This document shows positions 8,715 through 14,769 of a stretch of DNA of 64,000 nucleotides, one piece after another (within the stretch, counting starts at the first letter, position 1; every line of letters starts with the position of its first letter). The position numbers and the translations under genes were made by a program. This DNA comes from Pseudomonadota bacterium (lineage in GTDB: Bacteria > Pseudomonadota > Gammaproteobacteria > Xanthomonadales > Xanthomonadaceae): NCBI GenBank assembly GCA_021821195.1, contig JAKACT010000004.1:1-64000 (forward strand). Reading direction: 5' to 3'. A model generated the notes under the pieces. The model did no database searches. It was given only the letters and a program-made list of their open reading frames with translations, and was not told where the DNA came from.

Positions 8715-8736
8715 TGGTGCAAAGGCGGGACTCGAA
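8715..8736 (-). repeat. attL: displaced tRNA-Leu 3' end
   Basis: TGGTGC plus AAAGGCGGGACTCGAA repeats the 3' end of tRNA-Leu found at 14326-14348, with one G missing between the two blocks. It is what remains of the original tRNA tail after insertion. The functional tRNA is rebuilt at attR. Confidence 0.85.
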
Positions 8737-8788
8737 TCGTGCGCTGAAACGTAGCGAGTGCTTATTTTGCTAGGGTCGACTCATCGTG

Positions 8789-8807
8789 TTGCCCCCAGAA
8801 TTGCCCC
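8789..8807 (+). repeat. Candidate integrase arm sites, left end
   Basis: Two copies of TTGCCCC (8789-8795 and 8801-8807), 12 bp apart, lie just inside attL. Four more copies lie just inside attR in the same orientation. The position and spacing fit arm-type integrase sites; no other role is apparent. Confidence 0.6.
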
Positions 8808-8891
8808 TAGATTGCAGCGGGTACAGGCTCGCGTCCTTCTGCTGCTGTGCGGCCTTGTTGCGCTCTTGCGCGGTAGGTGGAGTGAACAGCC

Positions 8892-9041
8892 CTACTTCTT
8901 CGTGGGTTGCTGCTTGCTCTGCTGGGGGTTGCTGCTGGGTGAGCTGGAATGCCTGCTCCATGCCGGAGCCGGCTTGCCTGCCGCCACGTCCGCCTGCACT
9001 TTCCGCAGGATTGCTTGCTTCTGCTCGTTGGTCAGTGCCAT
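8892..9041 (-). CDS. Small hypothetical ORF at the left end of the element (49 aa)
   Basis: Unrecognised 49-aa frame too short for the ORF track. It begins MALTNEQKQAILRKVQADVA and ends in a Ser/Gln/Lys-rich tail with KQQPTKK. The first 25 residues look like one amphipathic helix; the rest is polar and probably disordered. The preceding GAAGAA is a weak ribosome site. The longer ORFs in other frames here (8770-9072 minus, 8758-9105 plus) are more compositionally biased and less protein-like. Real or not, its place between attL and the lipoprotein makes it element-encoded. Confidence 0.35.
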   Translation of the reverse strand: MALTNEQKQAILRKVQADVAAGKPAPAWSRHSSSPSSNPQQSKQQPTKK

Positions 9042-9087
9042 GAAATTCTTCGCCAAATCGTTGAAAAAGCATGTAGCAGTGATCTTG

Positions 9088-9127
9088 CCCGATTCAGTAG
9101 GATAGTCCCCGATTCAGTAGGATAGTC
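9088..9127 (+). repeat. Exact 20-bp tandem repeat before the lipoprotein gene
   Basis: CCCGATTCAGTAGGATAGTC occurs twice head to tail, ending 28 bp before the lipoprotein start. An exact duplication in a promoter region suggests a duplicated operator or a recent slippage event. Confidence 0.9.
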
Positions 9128-9155
9128 TTGTATTTCGCGTGCTTGGGGGGGCAGT

Positions 9156-9602
9156 ATGAAATTGATCGTTGCGTGCGCGTTGTTCACTTCGCTTGCTGGG
9201 TGCGCAAGTGGATTTTATGGGGGGTCAAGTATTCCCACGCCCAATGATTTGGAGTATGCCGCTAATATCGCTTTCGCCGGCCGAAGTGCCGATGCCATTG
9301 TGATGCGCTTTGGGCTGCCGATGAGCCGGACAACGCTATCCGGGAAGGATGTCTTCGTCTGGCAAGCCAACACGACGATGCAATGGTCGGGGCCAACCCA
9401 AAATACGCGCGTCCAAGGGAGCGTTGGTGATCCACTAAAGCCGCCGTATAGCAGTATTCCCTATAGCGCCACCATCGCGACCCCCACGTACGAGACCGCT
9501 CAGTATCAGTGTCAAATGTTCGCATTCATTGACGCGAACGGGGTGGTTCAAGAAGTCAGGTTTGCTGGTCGCATGGGAGCGTGTCAATCATTCATGCCGT
9601 AG
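9156..9602 (+). CDS. Element-encoded lipoprotein, possibly BamE/SmpA-like fold
   Basis: 148-aa predicted lipoprotein of unknown function. The N-terminus MKLIVACALFTSLAGC is a lipoprotein signal with lipobox LAGC, and the residues after the cysteine (ASGFYGG) do not suggest inner-membrane retention. The mature part has a pattern seen in small SmpA/BamE-like lipoproteins. A MRFGLPMSR segment is followed by a VFVWQ strand, then CQMFAFIDANGVVQEVRF and a final cysteine in MGACQ, so the two late cysteines could pair. A G-rich ribosome site precedes the ATG. The gene is plainly less GC-rich than its neighbours. It is the only plus-strand gene of the element and its obvious cargo; surface exclusion of competing phage is a guess. 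Confidence 0.78.
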   Translation: MKLIVACALFTSLAGCASGFYGGSSIPTPNDLEYAANIAFAGRSADAIVMRFGLPMSRTTLSGKDVFVWQANTTMQWSGPTQNTRVQGSVGDPLKPPYSSIPYSATIATPTYETAQYQCQMFAFIDANGVVQEVRFAGRMGACQSFMP

Positions 9603-9618
9603 CTAACGGGGCGTGGGC

Positions 9619-10239
9619 CTACAGTCTTTTCAGTGCGCCTTGATACTGACGCAGATTCGCCAGCGAGCGGGCTTTCCCCGCAGAGGTCTTGGGGCCAGTG
9701 GATCGACCTCCGTGGAATCTGCATCTGCGCTTTCCCGGCTCGCTCTTGGTTTGGCAAGGTAGTCCGTCCCGGTGCCGCTTCGCTCCACACTCGACACGCA
9801 GGGTAGTCTTACCGGACTCATACGCGCCTGCGCGCGCGCGCGCGATGCGTGCGGTAATTCCGGTCATTCTGCCGGACTCTTGCGCGCGCGCGGAACGCTC
9901 AGGTATCCGGCTCATACGCGCCTGCGTGTATTGGTCGCACAATTCCGGTTCACTAGCCGGACTCTTGGGGCGCTCTGCTTCGCTACGCTCTATCCCAGTC
10001 AGCCTGGCCCATTCAATCAGGATGGCGTCCAGCGTGGCGCTATTGGTCGCCTCCACGCTACCTGGTCGCAAGGTTGCCCGCTTGGCTTCAATGACCGCCT
10101 GCGCCACTTCGCCCGGCATGTAGTCAATCCGAACGATATGCGCGCGACGATCCCGTTGCAGTCGGTTCAAATGCTGTTTACAGCGGGACAGGTAGCCGTC
10201 GGTAGCGGCCAAGTCGTTCGAGTTCGGATGGTCGTTCAT
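9619..10239 (-). CDS. HGGxSTGxxT-motif mobile-element protein
   Basis: 206-aa protein of a kind common in phages and integrative elements, of unknown function. The C-terminal part carries a C-x-AKRH-x-C arrangement followed by CRFHGGRSTGPKT and AGKARSLANLRQYQ. That is the small HGGxSTG module, likely a metal- or nucleic-acid-binding knuckle. The N-terminal half is helical and charged. The middle (about residues 95-145) is Arg/Ala/Ser-rich and encoded by an imperfect DNA tandem repeat. Its ATG overlaps the stop of the TubC_N-like gene (ATGA). It is the last gene of the element's operon and converges on the lipoprotein with a 16-bp gap. Confidence 0.72.
   Translation of the reverse strand: MNDHPNSNDLAATDGYLSRCKQHLNRLQRDRRAHIVRIDYMPGEVAQAVIEAKRATLRPGSVEATNSATLDAILIEWARLTGIERSEAERPKSPASEPELCDQYTQARMSRIPERSARAQESGRMTGITARIARARAGAYESGKTTLRVECGAKRHRDGLPCQTKSEPGKRRCRFHGGRSTGPKTSAGKARSLANLRQYQGALKRL
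9812..9963. repeat. Imperfect tandem repeat inside the HGGxSTG gene
   Basis: The block CCGGACTCATACGCGCCTGCG (9812) recurs as CCGGCTCATACGCGCCTGCG (9907). CCGGACTCTTG occurs at 9872 and 9957, each after an AATTCCGGT element. Two diverged units of about 85-95 bp are thus arranged in tandem, with alternating GC runs. They encode the low-complexity middle of the protein. This is not a CRISPR array: spacing and repeats are irregular. Confidence 0.7.
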
Positions 10240-10781
10240 CGTTCCGCCGTCGGCCTAGGTATCGCTTTGCCTGCCCTACGCCTGAAACACCACGGGCAAT
10301 TGCCTACCCGGTCAGGTGCGCCTAGCTCCAGCAGTACCGGGCCGCAGCCGTCGCAGATCGCTGCCTGTGCGCCTCGCCAGATCGCCGGCACCTTGCCTGC
10401 ATCCATGTCGGCGGACGCGGCTAGCGCGCGCAGGTGCGCCCGGTAGTTCCGTTCGGTGAAGTCGGGGACTTGGGCATAGGTCAGTACGTCGGCATCCTCC
10501 ATGCGCTCGACGTGGGTCAGGTCGATATCCTCCAGCTCCGCTAGCCGCAGCAGCTCCTTGCGCATGTGCCCGATGGTGGCCATACGTGCGCCCACCGGCA
10601 GCGGCTGCACGTGCGATTGATCATGCAGCGCGTCCAGTAAGGCGGCCTTGTTCGCGGCCAGCCTTGCGCGCAGCTCCTCCGTGAGGGTGCCGGGCTTGGC
10701 TTCGACGTGCAGGCGTTCGCCGCGTGCTTCGACCTTGATCCCGGCATTCCGGATTTCGGCCAGTAGTGCATGGGCGCTCAT
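10236..10781 (-). CDS. TubC_N docking-domain-like protein with C-terminal zinc ribbon
   Basis: 181-aa protein. Residues 1-52 (MSAHALLAEIRNAGIKVEA..., ELRARLAANKAALL) match the pattern of the TubC N-terminal docking domain, best known from PKS/NRPS but also frequent beside primase/helicase genes of mobile elements. The C-terminus holds CDGCG and CPWC pairs about 15 residues apart, a probable zinc ribbon. The charged helical middle matches nothing I recognise. It is bounded by ATGA overlaps on both sides, so it is translated with the RepA-like ATPase and probably assists replication. A biosynthetic role is unlikely here because no synthase genes are near. Confidence 0.7.
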   Translation of the reverse strand: MSAHALLAEIRNAGIKVEARGERLHVEAKPGTLTEELRARLAANKAALLDALHDQSHVQPLPVGARMATIGHMRKELLRLAELEDIDLTHVERMEDADVLTYAQVPDFTERNYRAHLRALAASADMDAGKVPAIWRGAQAAICDGCGPVLLELGAPDRVGNCPWCFRRRAGKAIPRPTAER

Positions 10782-12049
10782 AGGTCGAACGCCTCCACTT
10801 CATCGCTCGAAGATGGCGGCACCGACTCCGAAGGTGGCGAAGATAGCGGGCAATTTTGTGCGCCACCTTCGCCATCTTCGGCGCTACCTTCGGGAGCTTG
10901 GAGCCGCCAGCGCCAGCCGCCGGCCATCCCGTCCTTGACGGCCACCGCGCCAATTTTCCGCTTTGCCCGGTGCATGGCGTCTTTCGAGAATCCCGCCGCA
11001 GATGCCTCTGCAAACACCTCTTTTGCCGGACGGGAACCATAGTGCAGCAGCTCGCGCAGGAAGCCCGCCGAATCTGCGCCAGGCTCATCCTCCACCGCTT
11101 CCGCCGACGCCAGCAGCTCGCGCGCTGAACCTTCCAGCGCCGCACCCCAGCGCACCCGTGACGCTTCATAGCCTGCATCACCATCCACGTTGTATTGCTC
11201 CAGATCGTAGGCAAAGCCGCCGCCGTCCGGGCCAATGTTCGACTTCGCACGGGCTAGAAACCGCCGCGCGGATTCGCCGTCCTTTGCCTCCGCCTTCGCA
11301 GTCACTAGCACCAGCCGGGCCAGCGCACCGAATGCCAGCGAACCGGTAATGCGCTCGACGGGCTCCCGGCCTGCGGTGCCTTTCGTGAAGTGTGTAATGC
11401 CCAGCAGCGCGCAGCGGTGCCGGCTGGCAATGTCCACCAGCGGTTGCAGACTGCGCCGCACCTCGGCGTTCTTGTGCGAGTCACCCGCCACTGTGGAAAC
11501 CACAGGATCGACGATCAGCAGCCGCAGGTCGGGAATGCTGGCCAGTGCTGCGGCCAGCGGGCCGCAATCTCTTGCCGGGTCGAATGGCCGTTGCTCCTTC
11601 CCGTGACGAACCCCCACCACGACATGCACGCGATTCACGTCTGCACCTGCGGCCAGCAGGCGCGGGATCAGGGTATCGTCGGGCTCATCCTCGCCCGACC
11701 AGATCGCCACGCTGCCGCGCTGGGCCTGCCGTCCGTCTGGCCAATACCCGCCAGTGGTCACGGCTGCCGCCAGCGACAGCGCAATCGTGGTCTTACCGGT
11801 ACCGGGCTGGCCACCCAAGATCGCCAGCTTCCCGGCTGCCAACCACCCATTCCAGAGCCAATCCGTCCGGGTCGGCCTATAGCTTGATCCCTTGCGTAGG
11901 ATGACCGTCGGCGCCATGTCAGCATCGCGTGGGGAAGTGCGACACGCTGCACCCACAGGGCTTGCTACACGTCCCAGAAAGGCTAGGTCACGCGCCGCGC
12001 GCTCCTCCAGACTTCGCACCGATGCGGGCAGTTCAGTGGGCAGGTTCAT
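10778..12049 (-). CDS. RepA-type hexameric helicase / AAA ATPase
   Basis: 423-aa RecA-fold ATPase resembling RepA/DnaB-type replicative helicases of plasmids and satellites. I use the ATG at 12049 (MNLPTELPASVRSLEERA) because it overlaps the previous stop (ATGA); the track ORF runs about 97 codons further upstream through the primase-like gene. The core shows Walker A GGQPGTGKT near residue 77, an SGEDEPDDTLIPRL segment, Walker B LRLLIVDPV and a sensor-like GITHFTKG motif. The C-terminal quarter has a winged-helix-like region (LHYGSRPAKEVFAEA) and an acidic serine-rich tail. With the upstream zinc protein it probably forms a split primase-helicase for replicating the excised element. Confidence 0.85.
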   Translation of the reverse strand: MNLPTELPASVRSLEERAARDLAFLGRVASPVGAACRTSPRDADMAPTVILRKGSSYRPTRTDWLWNGWLAAGKLAILGGQPGTGKTTIALSLAAAVTTGGYWPDGRQAQRGSVAIWSGEDEPDDTLIPRLLAAGADVNRVHVVVGVRHGKEQRPFDPARDCGPLAAALASIPDLRLLIVDPVVSTVAGDSHKNAEVRRSLQPLVDIASRHRCALLGITHFTKGTAGREPVERITGSLAFGALARLVLVTAKAEAKDGESARRFLARAKSNIGPDGGGFAYDLEQYNVDGDAGYEASRVRWGAALEGSARELLASAEAVEDEPGADSAGFLRELLHYGSRPAKEVFAEASAAGFSKDAMHRAKRKIGAVAVKDGMAGGWRWRLQAPEGSAEDGEGGAQNCPLSSPPSESVPPSSSDEVEAFDL

Positions 12050-12480
12050 GCCAGCACCTCCCGCGCGCGTTCGATGCGATCCACCGCCAGCGCCAGCCGG
12101 TCGGCATCCTCGCCTGCGAATATCTCCGCTGCGCGCAGATCGCGCGCTGCAATCAGGAGTAGGCAAGACTCCCGCGCCAGCACGCCCAGCGCCGCACGCC
12201 AGCTTGCCCGCTTGAACGCTTCCTGCGCCTCCTTGCGAGCATCCGGCGACAGGTCTTTGATCCGCTCGGGGAACAGGTCGGCCAGCTCCAGCCCCAGCGC
12301 GCGCAGCGGGTCGGTAGCGTTCCCGCAGGCGAAACACCACAACAGGATGTTGCCATTGTCCGCTTCACTAAGAGAAAGGCTGCCGCGTGCGTGCGAATGG
12401 CCCACCGGACAATCTGCTCGCCATCCTATGCCGTTGGGCTTCACGTGCTCCAGCCGCGAGAGGATCAGATCAACGCCCAT
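12046..12480 (-). CDS. Primase-like zinc-binding protein
   Basis: 144-aa protein with a CHC2-like zinc finger. Cys24, His28 (in CPVGHSH), Cys49 and Cys52 (in LWCFACGN) have the spacing of the DnaG-type DNA-binding finger, preceded by the typical helix ILSRLEHV and the GWRADCP strand. The Toprim catalytic core is missing, so alone it cannot synthesise primers. The C-terminal half is helical. It overlaps the upstream 51-aa ORF by 11 bp and the helicase ATG by 4 bp. I infer that it gives template recognition to the helicase encoded next. Confidence 0.75.
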   Translation of the reverse strand: MGVDLILSRLEHVKPNGIGWRADCPVGHSHARGSLSLSEADNGNILLWCFACGNATDPLRALGLELADLFPERIKDLSPDARKEAQEAFKRASWRAALGVLARESCLLLIAARDLRAAEIFAGEDADRLALAVDRIERAREVLA

Positions 12481-12625
12481 TTGCCACCCCCCGCAAGATG
12501 ATCGCAGTGGCCATCACGGCTAACGGCACGGTATTGGCGATGGTGTCAGCATTGAGTTGCGCCCAGCAGGCCAGCTTGCGCAAGCCTGCACCTAGTCCGT
12601 GCTGGTACTCCTGTCGCAAGTTCAT
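12470..12625 (-). CDS. Small hypothetical ORF between alpA and the primase-like gene (51 aa)
   Basis: Unrecognised 51-aa frame, below the ORF-track cutoff. Its ATG overlaps the alpA stop (ATGA) and its stop lies inside the primase-like gene, so it fills the gap in the overlapping operon. The start reads MNLRQEYQHGLGAGLRKLAC. A hydrophobic stretch (about residues 28-45, including PLAVMATAIILRG) could be one membrane-associated helix. The exact coupling is the main reason to believe in it. Confidence 0.5.
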   Translation of the reverse strand: MNLRQEYQHGLGAGLRKLACWAQLNADTIANTVPLAVMATAIILRGVANGR

Positions 12626-12828
12626 TCAGCGCGCCCCTTTGCGCTGGCGCGCTCAATCAGGTCGCGGATATCCGCGATACGCCACGCTGTACAGCGCTCG
12701 CCGATCTTGACGGGTTGCGGATAGCGTCCGTCGCGTACACCCGCCCACCAGGTGGAACGGGAAACCGGGTACAGCTTCAGGACATCGGGCAGTCGCAGGA
12801 AGCCGGTGTTGGTGGTGCTGCGTTCCAT
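12622..12828 (-). CDS. alpA: AlpA-family regulator / excisionase
   Basis: 68-aa winged-helix protein of the AlpA/MerR-like excisionase group. The motif FLRLPDVLKLYPVSRSTWW is the usual helix-turn-helix start, followed by the basic wing segment RYPQPVKIGERCTAWR and IRDLIE. In P4-like elements AlpA activates or assists excision. Here it is first in the operon, 102 bp from the integrase stop, with a promoter-like sequence 43 bp upstream. Its stop overlaps the 51-aa ORF. It probably acts as both Xis and operon regulator. Confidence 0.9.
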   Translation of the reverse strand: MERSTTNTGFLRLPDVLKLYPVSRSTWWAGVRDGRYPQPVKIGERCTAWRIADIRDLIERASAKGRAE

Positions 12829-12870
12829 CGTATCGCCTCATGTCGGCCCCCACTGGGCCGGGCGACACCT

Positions 12871-12898
12871 ACTAAATACCCCTTGGACGAGCAGTCAA
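12871..12898 (-). promoter_or_regulatory. Promoter of the element's replication operon
   Basis: On the minus strand TTGACT (12898-12893) and TTTAGT (12876-12871) are separated by 16 bp, ending 43 bp before alpA. A GC-rich hairpin (CGGGGCG AGC CGCCCC) lies between it and the integrase stop. Confidence 0.5.
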
Positions 12899-12930
12899 CG
12901 GAGGGGCGGCTCGCCCCGACAGGGAGAAGT

Positions 12931-14136
12931 TCACCCTGCCTTTCTGGTCATCTGGATCACTTGCGCGTCAGCGCGCAAATTGTCCAGATAGTCCGCCCAT
13001 GCCTGCATTGTCCTATGACGTTCACTCAGAAACGCGGTGCGGTCATAGGCCTTCTGGATCTCGTCCTTCTTGGCGTGCGCTAGCTGCGCTTCCAGCACGT
13101 CAGCCGGAATGTTCAGCCGTTCTCGGGCCACGGTACGAAACATGCCCCGGAAGCCATGCGTGGCGTGCTTGCCTTGGAGGCCGCTACGGCGCAGGGCCGC
13201 GCTCAGGGCGTCCCGGTGCAGGTGTGGGGTTGTTTGCCGGGCCAGCGGTGGGAAAACGTACTGCTTGCCTTCGGTGTACACCAGCATTCCGCGCAGGGTG
13301 TCGACCGCTTGCCGGGACAGCGGGACGATGTGCGCGTGCCGCATCTTCATCTTGGCGGCAGGCAAAGACCACTCTGCTGCCTCCAAGTCCACCTCCGCCC
13401 ATTCCATACCGGCCACGTTGCCAGGCCGCTGTGCGGTCAGCATCGCCAGCCGCAGGGCCGCGCGGGTGACGGGAACGGGGTAGCTTTCGACAGCTTCCAG
13501 CACTTGCCTCACGTCCGACAGGTTCACGGCGGCGGGAATGTGTCCCTTGTCCACTTTGGGCACGGAGCCACGCAGCGACAGCAGGCGGCCGTCGTCCCGT
13601 AAGCCCTCCTGCATCGCGTATGCCACGATGCGGCCTAGGTAGCTGCGGGCCATAACGGCCAATGTGGGTGGGATCTTTCCCAGTGCGTCAGACGCCGCCT
13701 TGCTCGATAGCGTTGCGATGGATTGATTCCGTAGGGCAGGCGTCAGGTAGTCATGGATGATGTACCGCGCTTTTTTCAACGTGGCGGGTGCCCAGCTCGG
13801 CTTGTTCCGCTCGATCCACGCTTCGGCTACTTTGGGGAAGCCGGCAGACGCGTCGCGCTTGGCGGTTGCCTTGCGTTCGGCTCGCTCGGCTGCCGGGTCG
13901 ACCCCATCCCGCAGCAGCGCACGGGCTTTGCCGGCCTTGTCGCGGGCCTCGGCAATCGATAGCCCCACGCCCAAAGACAGGCGGTTCTCCCTGCCATCGG
14001 GCCGCCGATATTTCAGGTACCAGCGCCGCGCTCCGGCTGCTGTCACTTCGACATACAGGCCGCCGCCGTCGAAGTGCTTGCCTGGTGGCGCGGTCTTCAG
14101 GGTCAGGGCAGTCAATCGGTTGACGGTTGTAGCCAT
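12931..14136 (-). CDS. int: P4-type tyrosine integrase
   Basis: 401-aa site-specific recombinase from the chosen ATG at 14136 (MATTVNRLTALTLKT); the track ORF's extra 77 codons run back across attR into the tRNA. The N-terminal arm-binding domain shows PGKHFDGGGLYVEV and RRWYLKYR, typical of DUF4102 integrases. The catalytic domain has the first arginine in TAQRPGNVAG, HGFR in the second cluster, the histidine in LAHAKKDE and the tyrosine nucleophile in QKAYDR, so the active site looks intact. GGAG lies before the ATG. It sits beside the tRNA-Leu target, and four TTGCCCC repeats lie just upstream. Binding there may let Int repress itself. Confidence 0.95.
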   Translation of the reverse strand: MATTVNRLTALTLKTAPPGKHFDGGGLYVEVTAAGARRWYLKYRRPDGRENRLSLGVGLSIAEARDKAGKARALLRDGVDPAAERAERKATAKRDASAGFPKVAEAWIERNKPSWAPATLKKARYIIHDYLTPALRNQSIATLSSKAASDALGKIPPTLAVMARSYLGRIVAYAMQEGLRDDGRLLSLRGSVPKVDKGHIPAAVNLSDVRQVLEAVESYPVPVTRAALRLAMLTAQRPGNVAGMEWAEVDLEAAEWSLPAAKMKMRHAHIVPLSRQAVDTLRGMLVYTEGKQYVFPPLARQTTPHLHRDALSAALRRSGLQGKHATHGFRGMFRTVARERLNIPADVLEAQLAHAKKDEIQKAYDRTAFLSERHRTMQAWADYLDNLRADAQVIQMTRKAG

Positions 14137-14168
14137 CTCAGAGCTCTCCCGCAGGGCTGGCGGCAGGA

Positions 14169-14209
14169 TTGCCCCACAATTGCCCCTACGTTGCCCCCGA
14201 TGTTGCCCC
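14169..14209 (+). repeat. Candidate integrase arm sites, right end
   Basis: Four copies of TTGCCCC start at 14169, 14180, 14191 and 14203, spaced 11, 11 and 12 bp, about one helical turn. They lie between the integrase start and attR and match the two left-end copies in orientation. TTGGATGT is also repeated at 14239 and 14303. Confidence 0.65.
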
Positions 14210-14259
14210 TTACTGACTTGGGATTCAATGGGATGTTCTTGGATGTCATGAAACAAGAA

Positions 14260-14278
14260 ACCCGCCATGCAGGCGGGT
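14260..14278 (-). terminator. Hairpin terminator downstream of tRNA-Leu
   Basis: On the minus strand ACCCGCC, a TGCAT loop and GGCGGGT are followed by T-rich TTCTTGTTTC. It lies inside the element just after attR, so it would stop tRNA-operon transcription from reading into the integrase region. Confidence 0.7.
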
Positions 14279-14325
14279 CTGAGAGGGCTTCGCTGGACTT
14301 CTTTGGATGTTGTTGATCGTTGTGT

Positions 14326-14348
14326 TGGTGCGAAAGGCGGGACTCGAA
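14326..14348 (-). repeat. attR within the tRNA-Leu 3' end
   Basis: TGGTGCG plus AAAGGCGGGACTCGAA is the intact T-arm and acceptor end of tRNA-Leu. It matches attL apart from one extra G. Confidence 0.85.
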
Positions 14349-14410
14349 CCCGCACGCCTTGCGGCACTGGAACCTAAATCCAGGGCGTCTACCAATTCCG
14401 CCACTTTCGC
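14326..14410 (-). tRNA. tRNA-Leu(UAG)
   Basis: 85-nt class II tRNA including encoded CCA. The acceptor GCGAAAG pairs with CTTTCGC, the anticodon loop is TTTAGGT with anticodon TAG, and there is a long variable arm. It is the insertion target of the adjacent element, whose right end restores the 3' half. Confidence 0.97.
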
Positions 14411-14525
14411 GCGCCGGCATTGTAGCGGCGTCGATGGGCGTGGTGGGCGAACCGTGGCTCGAATCCGCGCTGGCGCATGCCAGGCAAAAGAAAACGCCCG
14501 GCTTGTGGCCGGGCGTTTCGGGGTT

Positions 14526-14601
14526 TGGTGGGCCGTCAAGGATTCGAACCTTGGACCTATTGATTAAGAGTCAACTGCTCTACCAACTGAGCTAACGGCC
14601 C
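14526..14601 (-). tRNA. tRNA-Lys(CUU)
   Basis: 76 nt with encoded CCA. Acceptor GGGCCGT/ACGGCCC, anticodon loop CTCTTAA (CTT). It probably belongs to one transcript with the His, Arg and Pro tRNAs upstream. Confidence 0.97.
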
Positions 14602-14670
14602 CGAAGAAGCGAAATTGTAGCAAACACCCGATCAACTGCAAGTACCCGCGGTCGATCGTTCATCAAAGGG

Positions 14671-14747
14671 TGGGGTGGCTGAAGGGACTCGAACCCTCGA
14701 CAACTGGAATCACAATCCAGGACTCTAACCAACTGAGCTACAGCCAC
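14671..14747 (-). tRNA. tRNA-His(GUG)
   Basis: Anticodon GTG in loop TTGTGAT. The encoded 3' end is CCCA, with the extra C typical of tRNA-His; base 14748 supplies the matching G at position -1. Confidence 0.97.
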
Positions 14748-14769
14748 CACCGAAAACTGTCCCGCTGCT

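Larger units (their letters stand above)
8715..14348. mobile_element. Integrated element in tRNA-Leu (about 5.6 kb)
   Basis: The 3' end of tRNA-Leu(UAG) is repeated imperfectly 5.6 kb away, and the interval holds a tyrosine integrase at the tRNA side, an AlpA regulator and plasmid-like replication genes. Candidate integrase arm sites lie inside both ends. Several stretches, notably around the lipoprotein, are less GC-rich than the flanks. There are no visible capsid, terminase, relaxase or mating genes. It is therefore either a phage satellite or integrative mobilisable element relying on a helper, or a degenerate element. Each gene is listed separately. Confidence 0.87.

Noticed and set aside
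8770-9072. Minus-strand 100-aa ORF near attL
   Set aside because: Gln/Ala/Gly-biased and reads through the arm repeats; the shorter 49-aa frame looks more like a protein.
8758-9105. Plus-strand 115-aa ORF near attL with many Leu and Cys
   Set aside because: It begins close to the att site, lacks a ribosome site and covers the candidate arm repeats; the hydrophobic look comes from antisense Gln/Ser codons.
9812-9963. CRISPR-like array
   Set aside because: Repeats are diverged, unevenly spaced and inside a coding frame; no cas genes are present.
14136-14367. Integrase N-terminal extension in the track
   Set aside because: It reads back through attR into tRNA-Leu and through the TTGCCCC repeats; family members start near MATTVNRLT.
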